24,230 nucleotides of DNA from Bacteriovoracaceae bacterium UBA7317 (GCA_002474345.1 DKQD01000005.1:1-24230); one strand, 5' to 3'; shown: positions 1-8,153, counted from the first letter of the stretch. Translations and numbers: made by a program. Notes: generated by a model from the sequence alone, not told the origin.

Positions 1-493
1 TGAGAGGTATACTATATCTTAAGATAAGACTCATAAAAGGAAGGATGGTTAAACCCACTCCAATAGTCAAATTGTCCATTCCAGCCTCATTTTTTATTCC
101 ATAAGGAACCAAATAGGCCAAACCTAGGTTTAGAGAATCCATGATTTGATATCCTACAAAGCCACCCACATAGTTAATCCACCTAGTTTGATTATTAGAC
201 GAACAAAGAGAGGACCATAAATTGCCTGGACACATCTCGTTTTCAGACTTACTGTAATGTCGTTCATATCCGACACCCATTGCAAACCCCGAAGTTGAAA
301 AGCCTAACTTCAAGCTCCCTACATATCCACTTACTTTATTCTTTTAGCTAGCTTTTCCAAGAACACCAGAGGTATAGCTCGGCTATGTGCTTCCGTTAAA
401 AGTATAGTACCCCCCCGGAGTAATAAATATTCCTGCCTGCGCTTTAAAGGCGATCAAAGAAAGTGTAATGGCCACTATTATTTTTTTACTCAT
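1..493 (-). pseudogene. Outer-membrane beta-barrel protein, interrupted by two in-frame stops and cut by the window edge
   Basis: The gene starts at ATG 493-491, preceded by a strong GGGAGGAG ribosome binding site. It encodes a signal peptide (MSKKIIVAITLSLIAFKAQA) and then a mature start GIFITPGGYYTFN. In the same frame come a TAG (385-383) and, 12 codons later, a TAA (346-344). Beyond them the frame stays open to the left edge and reads like a small barrel: alternating polar and hydrophobic strands, with many Gly and Tyr (GYVGSLKLGFSTSGF, WINYVGGFVGYQ, LNLGLAYLVPYG). The 3' end lies outside the window. A run of seven G (410-416 on this strand) lies ahead of the first stop, but shifting frame there does not give a better barrel sequence. 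The likeliest reading is a recently inactivated outer-membrane protein. Sequencing error at both stops is the main alternative. The exact barrel family is not recognised. Confidence 0.62.
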
Positions 494-617
494 ACAACTC
501 CTCCCTAAAAAATACCCAAATACTGTTCGTTTTTTTTAATAAGGATTTATAAATTAAGTTTTAGACAGAGTAGCTGGGTTAATATTGCCCCTTCTGCAAA
601 CAAAATCCCTTCCTTTT

Positions 618-647
618 TTGAAAATAAATACTAATTTTTTTTATAAC
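618..647 (+). promoter_or_regulatory. Weak candidate sigma70 promoter ahead of the GAF gene
   Basis: TTGAAA (618-623) and TATAAC (642-647) are 18 bp apart, about 110 bases before the GAF start codon. The surrounding 267-base gap (494-760) is very AT-rich with T and A runs, so chance matches are likely. I see no other gene or repeat in the gap. Confidence 0.22.
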
Positions 648-760
648 TCTTACAGTTAAGTTCCAATAAACAATACAAAAGGCTTTTAAAAAAATAAAAA
701 TAGGTGAAAATAATAGATAATTAATTGTAAAAATAGATTTTTTTAACGAAGGGTTCGCTC

Positions 761-1354
761 ATGGCACATTCACCACTTAAAACCTTAGGTAAAGATGATC
801 TCATTGATCTTTTTGAGCTTCAAAATGATTTGGCCGCTTCCCTTTTAAGGAAGGCCCCAAATAAGGAAACCTTTAACCAAATTATTGAAAAGGTTATGGA
901 AATTACAAGTTCTGATGGTGCATCTTTTTATCGTCATAAAGATAACAATCTCCACTTTGAAGTTCTTAAAAATAAAAGCTTTGAAAGTGGGGATCAAAGC
1001 TTTGATCCGATACCACTTTCCACAAAATCAATCGCCACAGACTCATTCAATAAAAAAGAAAATATTATAATAGATGATGCTTATTTGATTGACCGAGAAT
1101 GGGACGTTAATTTTAATAAGGCCCTTGATAAAGAGAGGCATTACAGAACGCGATCCGTTCTAGCAATTCCTCTCGTTGGAACCAAAAACTCACCTCTTGG
1201 TGTTCTCCAACTTATTAACAAAAAAAACTATTTTGAAGAAAAATGGCCTACAGACCCTTCCGCTGTTTCAGCAATGCCAGCTTTTTCTCGTGTCGACACT
1301 TATCTCGCAGAAAAAGTAGGAACTCTCCTCACCGCAAAATTAGAATTCTCTTGA
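761..1354 (+). CDS. Stand-alone GAF-domain protein
   Basis: A 197-residue cytosolic protein that is almost entirely one GAF domain (about residues 30-195). The family signature is clear near the C-terminal half: RTRSVLAIPLV followed by GVLQLINKKN, the strand-turn-strand typical of GAF modules fused to cyclases, phosphodiesterases and kinases. Here no output domain is attached, so it probably acts by binding a small ligand or a protein partner. The N-terminal 30 residues form a likely helix. ATG at 761 is preceded only by GAAGGG, a modest ribosome binding site. A hairpin follows immediately, so it looks monocistronic. The ligand (cyclic nucleotide, haem or other) cannot be told from the sequence. 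GAF assignment is confident; function is not. Confidence 0.82.
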   Translation: MAHSPLKTLGKDDLIDLFELQNDLAASLLRKAPNKETFNQIIEKVMEITSSDGASFYRHKDNNLHFEVLKNKSFESGDQSFDPIPLSTKSIATDSFNKKENIIIDDAYLIDREWDVNFNKALDKERHYRTRSVLAIPLVGTKNSPLGVLQLINKKNYFEEKWPTDPSAVSAMPAFSRVDTYLAEKVGTLLTAKLEFS

Positions 1355-1360
1355 TTAAAA

Positions 1361-1396
1361 GGGAAAAAGACTTCTTAAAAGAAGTTCCCTTTCTTG
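1361..1396 (+). terminator. Hairpin terminator after the GAF gene
   Basis: GGGA (1361-1364) pairs with TCCC (1386-1389), and inside it ACTTC (1370-1374) pairs with GAAGT (1381-1385), with an asymmetric internal loop. The hairpin is followed by a short pyrimidine run, CTTTCTT. It begins just after the GAF stop codon. The T run is imperfect, so termination strength is uncertain. Confidence 0.45.
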
Positions 1397-1423
1397 ACCG
1401 AGGGGTCTAAAGGACTTTATAAT
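1394..1423 (+). promoter_or_regulatory. Sigma70 promoter of trpS
   Basis: TTGACC (1394-1399) and a perfect TATAAT (1418-1423) are separated by 18 bp. Transcription would start near 1430, giving a leader of about 40 bases before the trpS ATG at 1472. The -35 box sits directly after the preceding terminator. This is the best consensus promoter in the window. Confidence 0.72.
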
Positions 1424-1436
1424 GGGCCCCCCTAGT

Positions 1437-1447
1437 GAGCATTGCTC
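1437..1447. promoter_or_regulatory. Palindrome at the trpS transcription start region
   Basis: GAGCATTGCTC is an 11-base dyad (GAGCA/TGCTC around a central T) lying about 7 to 17 bases after the predicted start site. Its position would suit an operator. The sequence alone does not name a regulator, and an 11-base palindrome can occur by chance. Confidence 0.25.
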
Positions 1448-1471
1448 TAATTAACAAGGACCCCATAACTC

Positions 1472-2485
1472 ATGAAAAAAACAGTCTTAACAGGTGTCAA
1501 GCCAACGGGAATGGCCCATATTGGAAATTACTTAGGTGCCATTAAGCCTGCCCTCGATGAAGTTGAAAAAATGGGTTATGAAAACACGAATTTTTTCTTC
1601 TTTATTGCGGAGTATCACGCGCATACTTCCGTCAAAGACCCTAAACTCTTTAAAGAGTATATATATGACATCGCAGCAACTTGGCTTGCCTTTGGGCTTG
1701 ACCCCGAAAAAGTGACTTTTTACCGTCAAGGGGATGTGCCAGAACTTTTTGAACTTACCTGGCTTTTATCATGCCACACACCAAAGGGAGACCTCAACAG
1801 GGCACACGCTTATAAGGCCTTAATTGCAGAAAACCAAGCTAAAGGAAATTCAGACCCAGACCATGGGGTGAATATGGGTGTTTACACCTATCCAATTCTT
1901 ATGGCGTCAGACATTCTGCTTTTCGATTCAAATATCGTTCCTGTTGGAAAAGACCAAATTCAGCACGTTGAAATCGCCAGGTCTATGGCCTCTCGGATTA
2001 ATGAGCTTTATAAAACAGAAGTCCTTGTTGAGCCTCAAGAGCAAATTAAAGAAGACGTCGCCACGGTACCAGGACTCGATGGGCGGAAAATGAGTAAAAG
2101 TTATAACAACTCAATCCCCCTCTTTGTAACGGAAAAAAAGCTCAAAAAGCTTGTTAATAAAATCAAAACAGACTCTACAGGGCCTGACGAGCCTAAAGAC
2201 CCTGATACCGCCTTGGTTTACGATTACTACAAGCTTTTTTCAAATGAAGAAGAGCTAAAAGCATACCGTGAGGCCCTTATTGGTGGGCTTTCTTGGGGTG
2301 AAGCTAAAGCGCAACTTTTTGAAAAAATAAATGACCGCTTAAAAGCACCTAGAGACCGCTATAACCAACTTATGGAAAACCCAAGCATTATTGATAAGCT
2401 CTTAGAAGAAGGTGCTGTCAAAGCGAGGGCCGTTGCAAAGAAAACAATGGCAAGGGTGAGAAAGAACCTCTTGGGTCTTTCTTAA
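1472..2485 (+). CDS. trpS: Tryptophanyl-tRNA synthetase
   Basis: This class I aminoacyl-tRNA synthetase charges tRNA-Trp with tryptophan in the cytosol. At 337 residues it has normal bacterial length. The ATP-binding signatures are HIGN at residues 16-19 and KMSKS at 206-210. Further family marks are TGVKPTGMAHIGNYLGA near the N-terminus, HTPKGDLNRAHAYK around 102-115 and VGKDQIQHVEIAR at 158-170. ATG at 1472 is preceded by AAGGA about 10 bases upstream, and it follows its own promoter at 1394-1423. It is a single-gene unit. Its stop codon overlaps the stop of the convergent kinase gene at a TTAA sequence. A charging enzyme with an intact active site can be expected; nothing suggests a specialised second copy. 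Confidence 0.97.
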   Translation: MKKTVLTGVKPTGMAHIGNYLGAIKPALDEVEKMGYENTNFFFFIAEYHAHTSVKDPKLFKEYIYDIAATWLAFGLDPEKVTFYRQGDVPELFELTWLLSCHTPKGDLNRAHAYKALIAENQAKGNSDPDHGVNMGVYTYPILMASDILLFDSNIVPVGKDQIQHVEIARSMASRINELYKTEVLVEPQEQIKEDVATVPGLDGRKMSKSYNNSIPLFVTEKKLKKLVNKIKTDSTGPDEPKDPDTALVYDYYKLFSNEEELKAYREALIGGLSWGEAKAQLFEKINDRLKAPRDRYNQLMENPSIIDKLLEEGAVKARAVAKKTMARVRKNLLGLS

Positions 2486-2502
2486 GAAGACTTTCTATTT
2501 TT
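2475..2502 (+). terminator. Terminator at the 3' end of trpS
   Basis: GTCTT (2475-2479) pairs with AAGAC (2487-2491), and the flanking T/CTT and AAGA bases extend the stem. A T-rich tail, TTTCTATTTTT, follows (2492-2502). The hairpin includes the trpS stop codon and reaches into the last codons of the convergent kinase gene, so the two genes share it. Confidence 0.45.
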
Positions 2503-4737
2503 GATATTAAGAGGCAGGTCAGCGAAAAAAGTCGTCCCTACATCGACTTGAGACTCTACCCAAACCTTGCCTCCAACCTTTTCAGCCTCTGCTTTAATAG
2601 CGTCCATCCCGACACCACGACCTGAAACATCAGTGACTTTTTCTTTTGAGGATATTCCTTGATCAAAAATTAATTGGATAAGCTCCTCATCTTTTAGGTT
2701 CATAATTTCGCTCTCTGACTTAAGACCTAATTTTAAAGCAGCTTTTTTTATCACCCCTGGGTTAATTCCTCGCCCATCATCTTTTACCTTTAACCTAAAA
2801 AATTCCTTACCTTTTTCTTCAAAAGAAACGGTTATTTTTCCCTGCTCTGGCTTATTTTTATCCACTCTCTCCGAGGGATCTTCAATACCATGATCGACAG
2901 CATTTCTAAAGAGGTGCACACAAGAGGAGAGGAAATCTGAGTAATCATCAGTATTAATCTTGAGTTCGCTTTCATCAATAATATAGGAAACAAACTTCCC
3001 TTGGTTGCTTGAAACTTCCTGAACAACAGATTCAAAACGCTCAAAAGACCCTGAAACTTTCTTGAGGACAAAATCTTCTTCAAATTCTTTATAGACCTGA
3101 GAATCTTTTCCAAACTTCTTTTGCATAAATTGACCGACTTGCTTGATTGAAGTAAATTCGTGAGCGTCCTCAGAGAGGAGTGCATGGTTGGCCATTTCTA
3201 TAATCAATCTATTGGTACGCATGAATTCATAAAAAGCGTCGTTGCAAAGTTTAACATCCTCGGCAAGTTCCTTTAACTCTTTCTCTTTGAGAAGAGACTT
3301 CCGCTCTCCACTATCATCGATCCATTGAGAAACTTTTGACTCGATATCGTGAATAACGTTAACCATTTCGGAAATTCTAAATTGCGAAAAACTTGCTTTA
3401 AAAGTATGAAACTTTCTGAAAACCTCATCTAAAGTCCAATCACTATTTTCGTACAAAAACTCAGTAGTAAAATCCTTAAAATCATCAATCAAATCGACAA
3501 GCTCTATAGGTCTTTCTATGATAAGAAGGACCATCTGACTTTGTTCTCTCTCCCTTTGAGCTTTTTCTTCTAGCTGCTTTTCTTTTGTTACATCAGTTGC
3601 AATACAAATAACCTTCTCAATCTTTCTTGTGACTTTGCCGTCCTCGATCTCATAAATAGGCCGGTATTCCAACTTTAAATGACGTTTCCCCTTTTTAAAT
3701 GACTTGGGAGCAAATCCAACAAGATCCTTAAAAAGTAACCGTCCTCCCCAAACTTGCTTAAGCCATTTTTCAAAAGACTTCCTCTTTTCACTGTCCATCG
3801 TCAATACATTGGCCATATTATTATAAACAAGGTCTTCTTTAAAAAACTCTGTTGCAGCTTGAGAGACGTCTTCAAGAATAACTCCGTACTCATCAAAGAC
3901 CATAAAACCCTGCCCCAGGTTTTCTAGTATATTCGTGACATCTTTAGTCCTTTCAATGACCCTCTCCTCTAAAACAACATTTTGTTGTTCTAAATCATCG
4001 AGAGATTTTTTTAATAGTCTGTGAAATCGATTAGTATGCATAATCATGGTATTAAAGTTTTCACCTAAGAAACTAATTTCATTTTCTTCTTGGTAATCAA
4101 ACTTAATCTTCTTCAAATTAGAATAATTAACTTTTGATATTTTTTCTTTTAATTCTTCAAGAGGAATAACTAAGGTTTTGAGTGTTATGGTATAAACAAT
4201 GAAGCATAAGGTGATTACAATAGAAAAAGTATAAATAAAGGCTTCAATCAGGTTATTAGTTAGTTTCTTTGTTAGGGGCTCTTTATAACCAAATATGATC
4301 ACTTCGCCTATTTTAGACTTAGTACTTTCAGAGTAAATTGACATGAAAATTGAATATAAATTTTTAGAATTCTTTTTTTCTTCAGTAGAAACCGTTGAAC
4401 CTCTTTTATCTAAAAGTATAAAGTCACCTTTTTTAAGAATTAACTTATTGTCTTTATTAAAAATTGTAACTCCTGCAACTTCTTTTTTAGAGACTAAGAA
4501 ATCTTCAATAAGCTTTAAATCATCTGTTTGCTTCTCATCTTTCAAAATATTGACAAATGTTTCTTGAAAGGATTGTCCCAAAGCTCTTAGGGAATCTTCC
4601 GCTTCGTTATTTATGGATTTATATTGAAAAATAGACCATAAACATAATGCAATAAATAAAACACTCCCTAGGGTAATAAAAACCTTTTTTAGGACTTGGT
4701 ATAAGATTGAATTTTTAGAAAAAGAAAATAAGTTCAT
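2482..4737 (-). CDS. Membrane-bound CheA-like sensor kinase: TM-sensor-TM-HAMP-PAS-Hpt-HATPase
   Basis: Residues are numbered from the ATG at 4737 (751 aa). Membrane helices lie at about 19-37 and 166-185 and bracket a periplasmic sensor of about 130 residues. A HAMP (186-237), a coiled coil, a PAS domain (about 270-384) and a phosphotransfer (Hpt) helix bundle with HTFKA (His444) follow. The C-terminal ATPase is of CheA type: N box FRNAVDHGIED (611-), G1 DDGRG (653-657), G2 GRGVGMDAIKAEA (706-). There is no CheW-like domain and no receiver, so His444 must pass phosphate to a separate protein. The frame extends to a GTG at 4800, but that start lacks a ribosome binding site, while ATG 4737 has AGAAGAG upstream and opens directly into the first membrane helix. 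It lies downstream of the Rieske gene on the same strand. It is a paralogue of the kinase at 21701-23482, sharing the ENLGQ PAS opening and a PKSF motif. Confidence 0.88.
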   Translation of the reverse strand: MNLFSFSKNSILYQVLKKVFITLGSVLFIALCLWSIFQYKSINNEAEDSLRALGQSFQETFVNILKDEKQTDDLKLIEDFLVSKKEVAGVTIFNKDNKLILKKGDFILLDKRGSTVSTEEKKNSKNLYSIFMSIYSESTKSKIGEVIIFGYKEPLTKKLTNNLIEAFIYTFSIVITLCFIVYTITLKTLVIPLEELKEKISKVNYSNLKKIKFDYQEENEISFLGENFNTMIMHTNRFHRLLKKSLDDLEQQNVVLEERVIERTKDVTNILENLGQGFMVFDEYGVILEDVSQAATEFFKEDLVYNNMANVLTMDSEKRKSFEKWLKQVWGGRLLFKDLVGFAPKSFKKGKRHLKLEYRPIYEIEDGKVTRKIEKVICIATDVTKEKQLEEKAQREREQSQMVLLIIERPIELVDLIDDFKDFTTEFLYENSDWTLDEVFRKFHTFKASFSQFRISEMVNVIHDIESKVSQWIDDSGERKSLLKEKELKELAEDVKLCNDAFYEFMRTNRLIIEMANHALLSEDAHEFTSIKQVGQFMQKKFGKDSQVYKEFEEDFVLKKVSGSFERFESVVQEVSSNQGKFVSYIIDESELKINTDDYSDFLSSCVHLFRNAVDHGIEDPSERVDKNKPEQGKITVSFEEKGKEFFRLKVKDDGRGINPGVIKKAALKLGLKSESEIMNLKDEELIQLIFDQGISSKEKVTDVSGRGVGMDAIKAEAEKVGGKVWVESQVDVGTTFFADLPLNIKNRKSS

Positions 4738-4834
4738 TTTTTTTAAAATCTCTTCTAAAAATAGGATTTGCGTCCTAAGTTTTTTCGGTATTTTGCACAC
4801 TTATTTTAAGGAAATTAGGTTAAGTTTTGGAAAA

Positions 4835-5968
4835 TCATCTTTGGTAAGAACTCAATAATTTTTGATGAAAAGAAAACATTGGATATTCGTACTTCGGAAC
4901 GTAGGGACCAGGGTTATAAACGCCCGAAGCCAAACCTTTTTGAACACGCTCGCAAATGACTGTATCCTCTTCCTGAACTTTAAAACTTGCCCGCAAACTT
5001 TTTTGTTTTAGGTCATCATTTAACTTACCTCTATAAAAGTAATCGAAATACACAATACATTCATTTTCTTTAATGGGCCTTACCCAATTTGTGTCAATCC
5101 ATTGGCCATAAATATTAACCATAAAGTTTGGATACATCCAAAAATAACGTGCAGATTTCCCAACTCTTTCAGGAAAATCTAAATCACTATCTTTCTTAAA
5201 ATTTTTTTCATCGCCTCCTTTAGATAAGCACCTCTGAATTGAGTAGTTTTCGTAGACATCTGTGTGATAAGAATCAAAGTTTACTTGACCTGAAAGCCCT
5301 GGATGCATCCACGGTATGTGATAACCACCATCTAAGTAATTATCGACAAAAACTTTCCAATTGCATTTAATTTCGTACGAAAACCGTCCAACAAAGGCCA
5401 TGTTTTTAAAAATGGATTCATCAAGTAATTCAATAGGAAAAAAATCGTCCTTGTCCCTTTCCTTTTCTTTAAAGTTTCCAAAATAAAGAAAAATGAAAGG
5501 GCCTTTTACTTTTAATGGTATTTCTTTCAAGCCTAAACTTTTCACACTTAGGCCCTTTAAGCTCCCGCCGCCTGGAATTTTATTAAGCTCACCCTTCAAA
5601 CCATAAGTCCAACCGTGGTAAGGACACTGAAAACAGTCTTTACGACCCGAGCTTTCCTCATCAACAATAAGGCTCGCATGATGAGAACAAATATTGTAAT
5701 AGGCCCTTAGGCCTTCATCTTCACTTTTAACCACAATATAAGGGAGGCCCAATAACTCTCCTGAAAAATAGTCACCCTTGTGAAGCAATTGGTCTACTCT
5801 CCCTACAAATTGCCAGCTTTTTTTAAAAACGGCTTCCTTTTCAAAATTAAAAAAAGCCGGATCAGTATACCAAAAAACTTCTGGCGTAATGGCCTCTTCA
5901 AAGGAAGGCATCTCTCTTTGTCTTTTTTTTAAAGCCACCTTGTGATTTTCCGCCAATACGACCACCAT
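4835..5968 (-). CDS. Rieske non-haem iron oxygenase, alpha-subunit type
   Basis: A 377-residue cytosolic oxygenase with both iron sites intact. The Rieske [2Fe-2S] ligands are CSH (Cys94, His96) and CPYH (Cys115, His118). The mononuclear iron site is DNYLDGGYHIPWMHP, giving His217 and His222, with Asp209 as the usual electron-transfer bridge, and a likely third ligand in the QEED stretch near the C-terminus. The TNWVRP segment and overall length resemble the choline-monooxygenase, carnitine-oxygenase and glycine-betaine-oxygenase branch, which use quaternary amines. That substrate guess is inference; aromatic substrates are not excluded. These enzymes need a reductase, and none is encoded here. 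ATG 5968 follows AAGGAAG by five bases. The HAMP-PAS kinase lies 97 bases downstream on the same strand and may be co-transcribed. Confidence 0.88.
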   Translation of the reverse strand: MVVVLAENHKVALKKRQREMPSFEEAITPEVFWYTDPAFFNFEKEAVFKKSWQFVGRVDQLLHKGDYFSGELLGLPYIVVKSEDEGLRAYYNICSHHASLIVDEESSGRKDCFQCPYHGWTYGLKGELNKIPGGGSLKGLSVKSLGLKEIPLKVKGPFIFLYFGNFKEKERDKDDFFPIELLDESIFKNMAFVGRFSYEIKCNWKVFVDNYLDGGYHIPWMHPGLSGQVNFDSYHTDVYENYSIQRCLSKGGDEKNFKKDSDLDFPERVGKSARYFWMYPNFMVNIYGQWIDTNWVRPIKENECIVYFDYFYRGKLNDDLKQKSLRASFKVQEEDTVICERVQKGLASGVYNPGPYVPKYEYPMFSFHQKLLSSYQR

Positions 5969-6004
5969 TTTTCTTCCTTTTTTAAAATCGTAAGGATCAA
6001 TGGG

Positions 6005-6033
6005 TTGCCACCCCTTCTAAAAATCAAGATAAT
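6005..6033 (+). promoter_or_regulatory. Sigma70 promoter of cinA
   Basis: TTGCCA (6005-6010) and GATAAT (6028-6033) are 17 bp apart. The start site would be near 6040, leaving a leader of about 35 bases with AAGGAAAG just before the cinA ATG. Confidence 0.55.
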
Positions 6034-6042
6034 CTGATCTTG
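6025..6042. promoter_or_regulatory. Dyad covering the cinA -10 box
   Basis: CAAGAT (6025-6030) and ATCTTG (6037-6042) form a perfect inverted repeat with a 6-bp spacer. It covers the -10 box and the start site of the cinA promoter, in the gap between the divergent Rieske and cinA genes. That is where a repressor would bind. No known operator is recognised. Confidence 0.35.
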
Positions 6043-6074
6043 GAGCCCTTAACAATAAACTTTAAGGAAAGAAA

Positions 6075-7313
6075 ATGAAACCCAAACGCGTTGAAGTTCT
6101 GGCCATAGGTGATGAGCTATTGGATGGAAGAGTCGCTGATACAAATACTCTACGTCTTGCAGAGGCATTGAGCGAATTCAATGTCCAAGTAGCCCATCGC
6201 ACCACTATTTTAGATGATACCCCTACTATCGTAAAAGAAGCTAAGAATATAAGTCAGAGGGGAACAGACCTTTGTATTGTTAGTGGTGGCCTTGGCCCAA
6301 CAAGCGATGACCTAACAGCACTCGCCTTTGCTAATTTAATAAAAGTCGAATTGGTAAGGGATGAAGAAACCGCAACAAAAATTAAAGAAAGGCTTTTAAA
6401 GCACCAAAGGCCTATTACTGAAAATCAGTTGAAACAAGCCGATCGCCCGGCCTCATCCAAAATCCTTAAAAACTCCGTAGGAACGGCCCCCGGTTTTTCT
6501 TTCAACTATCAAGGTTGCCTTTTTATGGCCTTTCCAGGAGTACCAAAAGAGTTTGATTTTATGGTAGAAGAACATATCTTAAAAACCTTAAGACTGGAAA
6601 ACCTTCCCTCTCTTAAGAAAAAGTCCTTCCGAAGCTTTGGGCTATTTGAAGCCCAAGTGGATGACCTTTTATCTGGTTTCCACGACCAATTCCCCTCAAT
6701 AAGATTGGGGTACAGAGCACACTTTCCCGAAATTATAATCTCTCTAAAGGCCAGTCCTGAAGATGAAGAGTTTTTAAACCAAGCATCGAAAATGGTGCGA
6801 GAAAAACTTGGCCCCTGCCTCTTCTCTGAAGAAAGTGGCCCTTTTGCCCAAGGCCTTGTCCAATCTTTAAGAGATTCAAAACAAACCTTATCGGTTGCAG
6901 AGTCTTGTACAGGAGGACTTATGGGTCATCTTATAACAGAAGTCCCTGGCTCCTCTCAAGTGTTTAACCTTGGAGTCACTACATACTCAAACGAATCTAA
7001 AATGAAGGTTCTTGGGGTCAAAGAGGACACTCTTTTAAAGTACGGGGCAGTCAGCGAAAACACAGTTATTGAAATGGCAGATGGCATTAGGAAACTTTCT
7101 CAGTCAACCTATGGGCTCTCAGTTAGCGGTATTGCAGGACCTGAAGGTGGTACACCCGAGAAACCCGTGGGCACTGTCTTTATTGGACTCTCAAGAGAGG
7201 GAAAAACCGAGGCAAAAAAATTGTCTCTCCTCTTTGATAGAGAAAAAAATAAAATTCTTTCTGCTTTTTCAGCACTTGATCTTCTAAGGAAAAGGCACCA
7301 TTATCCCAGTTAA
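6075..7313 (+). CDS. cinA: CinA: molybdopterin-binding-fold domain fused to nicotinamide-nucleotide amidase
   Basis: A full-length 412-residue CinA. The N-terminal half (about 1-170) has the MoaB/MogA-like fold: IGDELLDGRVADTNT (11-25), VSGGLGPTSDDLT (69-81) and AFPGVPKEF (152-160). In characterised CinA proteins this half acts on ADP-ribose or NMN-type substrates. The C-terminal half (about 258-412) is the PncC-type amidase that converts NMN to nicotinate mononucleotide, with AESCTGG (275-281) carrying the nucleophilic serine and SGIAGPEGGTPEKPVGTV downstream. Its role is pyridine-nucleotide salvage. Induction by competence or DNA damage is known in other bacteria and cannot be assumed here. 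ATG 6075 has AAGGA upstream. A LolA-like gene follows after 25 bases and probably shares the transcript. Confidence 0.95.
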   Translation: MKPKRVEVLAIGDELLDGRVADTNTLRLAEALSEFNVQVAHRTTILDDTPTIVKEAKNISQRGTDLCIVSGGLGPTSDDLTALAFANLIKVELVRDEETATKIKERLLKHQRPITENQLKQADRPASSKILKNSVGTAPGFSFNYQGCLFMAFPGVPKEFDFMVEEHILKTLRLENLPSLKKKSFRSFGLFEAQVDDLLSGFHDQFPSIRLGYRAHFPEIIISLKASPEDEEFLNQASKMVREKLGPCLFSEESGPFAQGLVQSLRDSKQTLSVAESCTGGLMGHLITEVPGSSQVFNLGVTTYSNESKMKVLGVKEDTLLKYGAVSENTVIEMADGIRKLSQSTYGLSVSGIAGPEGGTPEKPVGTVFIGLSREGKTEAKKLSLLFDREKNKILSAFSALDLLRKRHHYPS

Positions 7314-7338
7314 ATACCTTAACGGCCATGGAGGTTTC

Positions 7339-8151
7339 ATGAAATTAAAAGCACTCTTTTTAACTTTTTTTGCATTTTTTAATAGCTTTCTTCTAAGCAA
7401 CACTCTCTATTCTGAAACACCTGAAGAAGCTGGCTTTAAAATTTCCCTTAATAGTGAAAAAGCGAACAATGGTTTCCGTGGAGAAGTTTCCGAAATGAAA
7501 ATGATTTTGGAGGATGCTCACGGTACAAAAATTTCCAGAAAAATGAAAGGAAAAATCATGGAGACAAAAGGGGATGGTGATAAAAGTATAAGCCAATTTC
7601 TTTTGCCAGCAGATGTAAGAGGGACAATGATGCTTACATGGACTCATAAGAAAAAAGATGACGACCAATGGCTTTTCCTCCCTTCAATTAAAAGGACTAA
7701 AAGAATTAGCTCTTCAAGTAAGTCTGCTTCCTTTATGGGTAGTGAGTTTTCTTATGAGGATTTAGGTAGTCAAGAAGTTGAAAAGTACACTCATAAGCTT
7801 ATTAAAGAGGAAAAAAATCAAGATGGCCTGGCCATGTGGCTTATTGAACGAACTCCTAAAAATAAAAAAAGCGGTTATAAAAGGCTCAAAACTTGGATCA
7901 TCAAAAAGTACAACAACCCTTCTAAAGTCGAGTACTTTGACCGCAAAAATGAACTCCTAAAAACTGCAACCTTTTCTGACTATAGAGAGTATAAAGTTGG
8001 AGGAAAGTCCTTATGGAGGGCCAATAAAATCCATATGGTCAATGTACAAACTGGGAAAAAATCAACAATCACGTGGAGTAACAGAAAGTTAGGAGTTGAG
8101 TTTGATGAAGATGAATTCGAAAAGGATTCTCTTTTAGAACAAGACTTTTAG
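7339..8151 (+). CDS. Exported LolA-fold protein (outer membrane lipoprotein-sorting family)
   Basis: A 270-residue protein with a signal peptide (about residues 1-26, ending near LYSE) and a periplasmic domain of the 'outer membrane lipoprotein-sorting protein' family, a LolA/LolB-like half-barrel. Family features are FLLPADVRGTMMLTW (about 92-106), then QWLFLPSIKRTKRISSS and SFMGSEFSYEDLG. In other bacteria such proteins often sit beside RND/MmpL lipid exporters, but no exporter is present here. It may carry a lipid or lipoprotein across the periplasm. It is not LolA itself, which is shorter and lacks this signature. ATG 7339 follows GGAGG by five bases, and the gene is 25 bases after cinA. 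It ends two bases from the convergent response regulator. Confidence 0.8.
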   Translation: MKLKALFLTFFAFFNSFLLSNTLYSETPEEAGFKISLNSEKANNGFRGEVSEMKMILEDAHGTKISRKMKGKIMETKGDGDKSISQFLLPADVRGTMMLTWTHKKKDDDQWLFLPSIKRTKRISSSSKSASFMGSEFSYEDLGSQEVEKYTHKLIKEEKNQDGLAMWLIERTPKNKKSGYKRLKTWIIKKYNNPSKVEYFDRKNELLKTATFSDYREYKVGGKSLWRANKIHMVNVQTGKKSTITWSNRKLGVEFDEDEFEKDSLLEQDF

Positions 8152-8153
8152 GC

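Noticed and set aside
410..416. Seven-G tract as a frameshift switch for the barrel gene
   Set aside because: The barrel-like sequence continues in the original frame through the stops, so slippage at this tract would not restore it.
2832..3185. Minus-strand 117-codon frame inside the HAMP-PAS kinase
   Set aside because: It lies wholly within the kinase gene in another frame, has no ribosome binding site and shows no protein-like pattern.
4738..4800. Longer kinase start at GTG 4800
   Set aside because: No ribosome binding site is near, the added 21 residues are unlike a membrane-protein start, and ATG 4737 leads directly into the first membrane helix.
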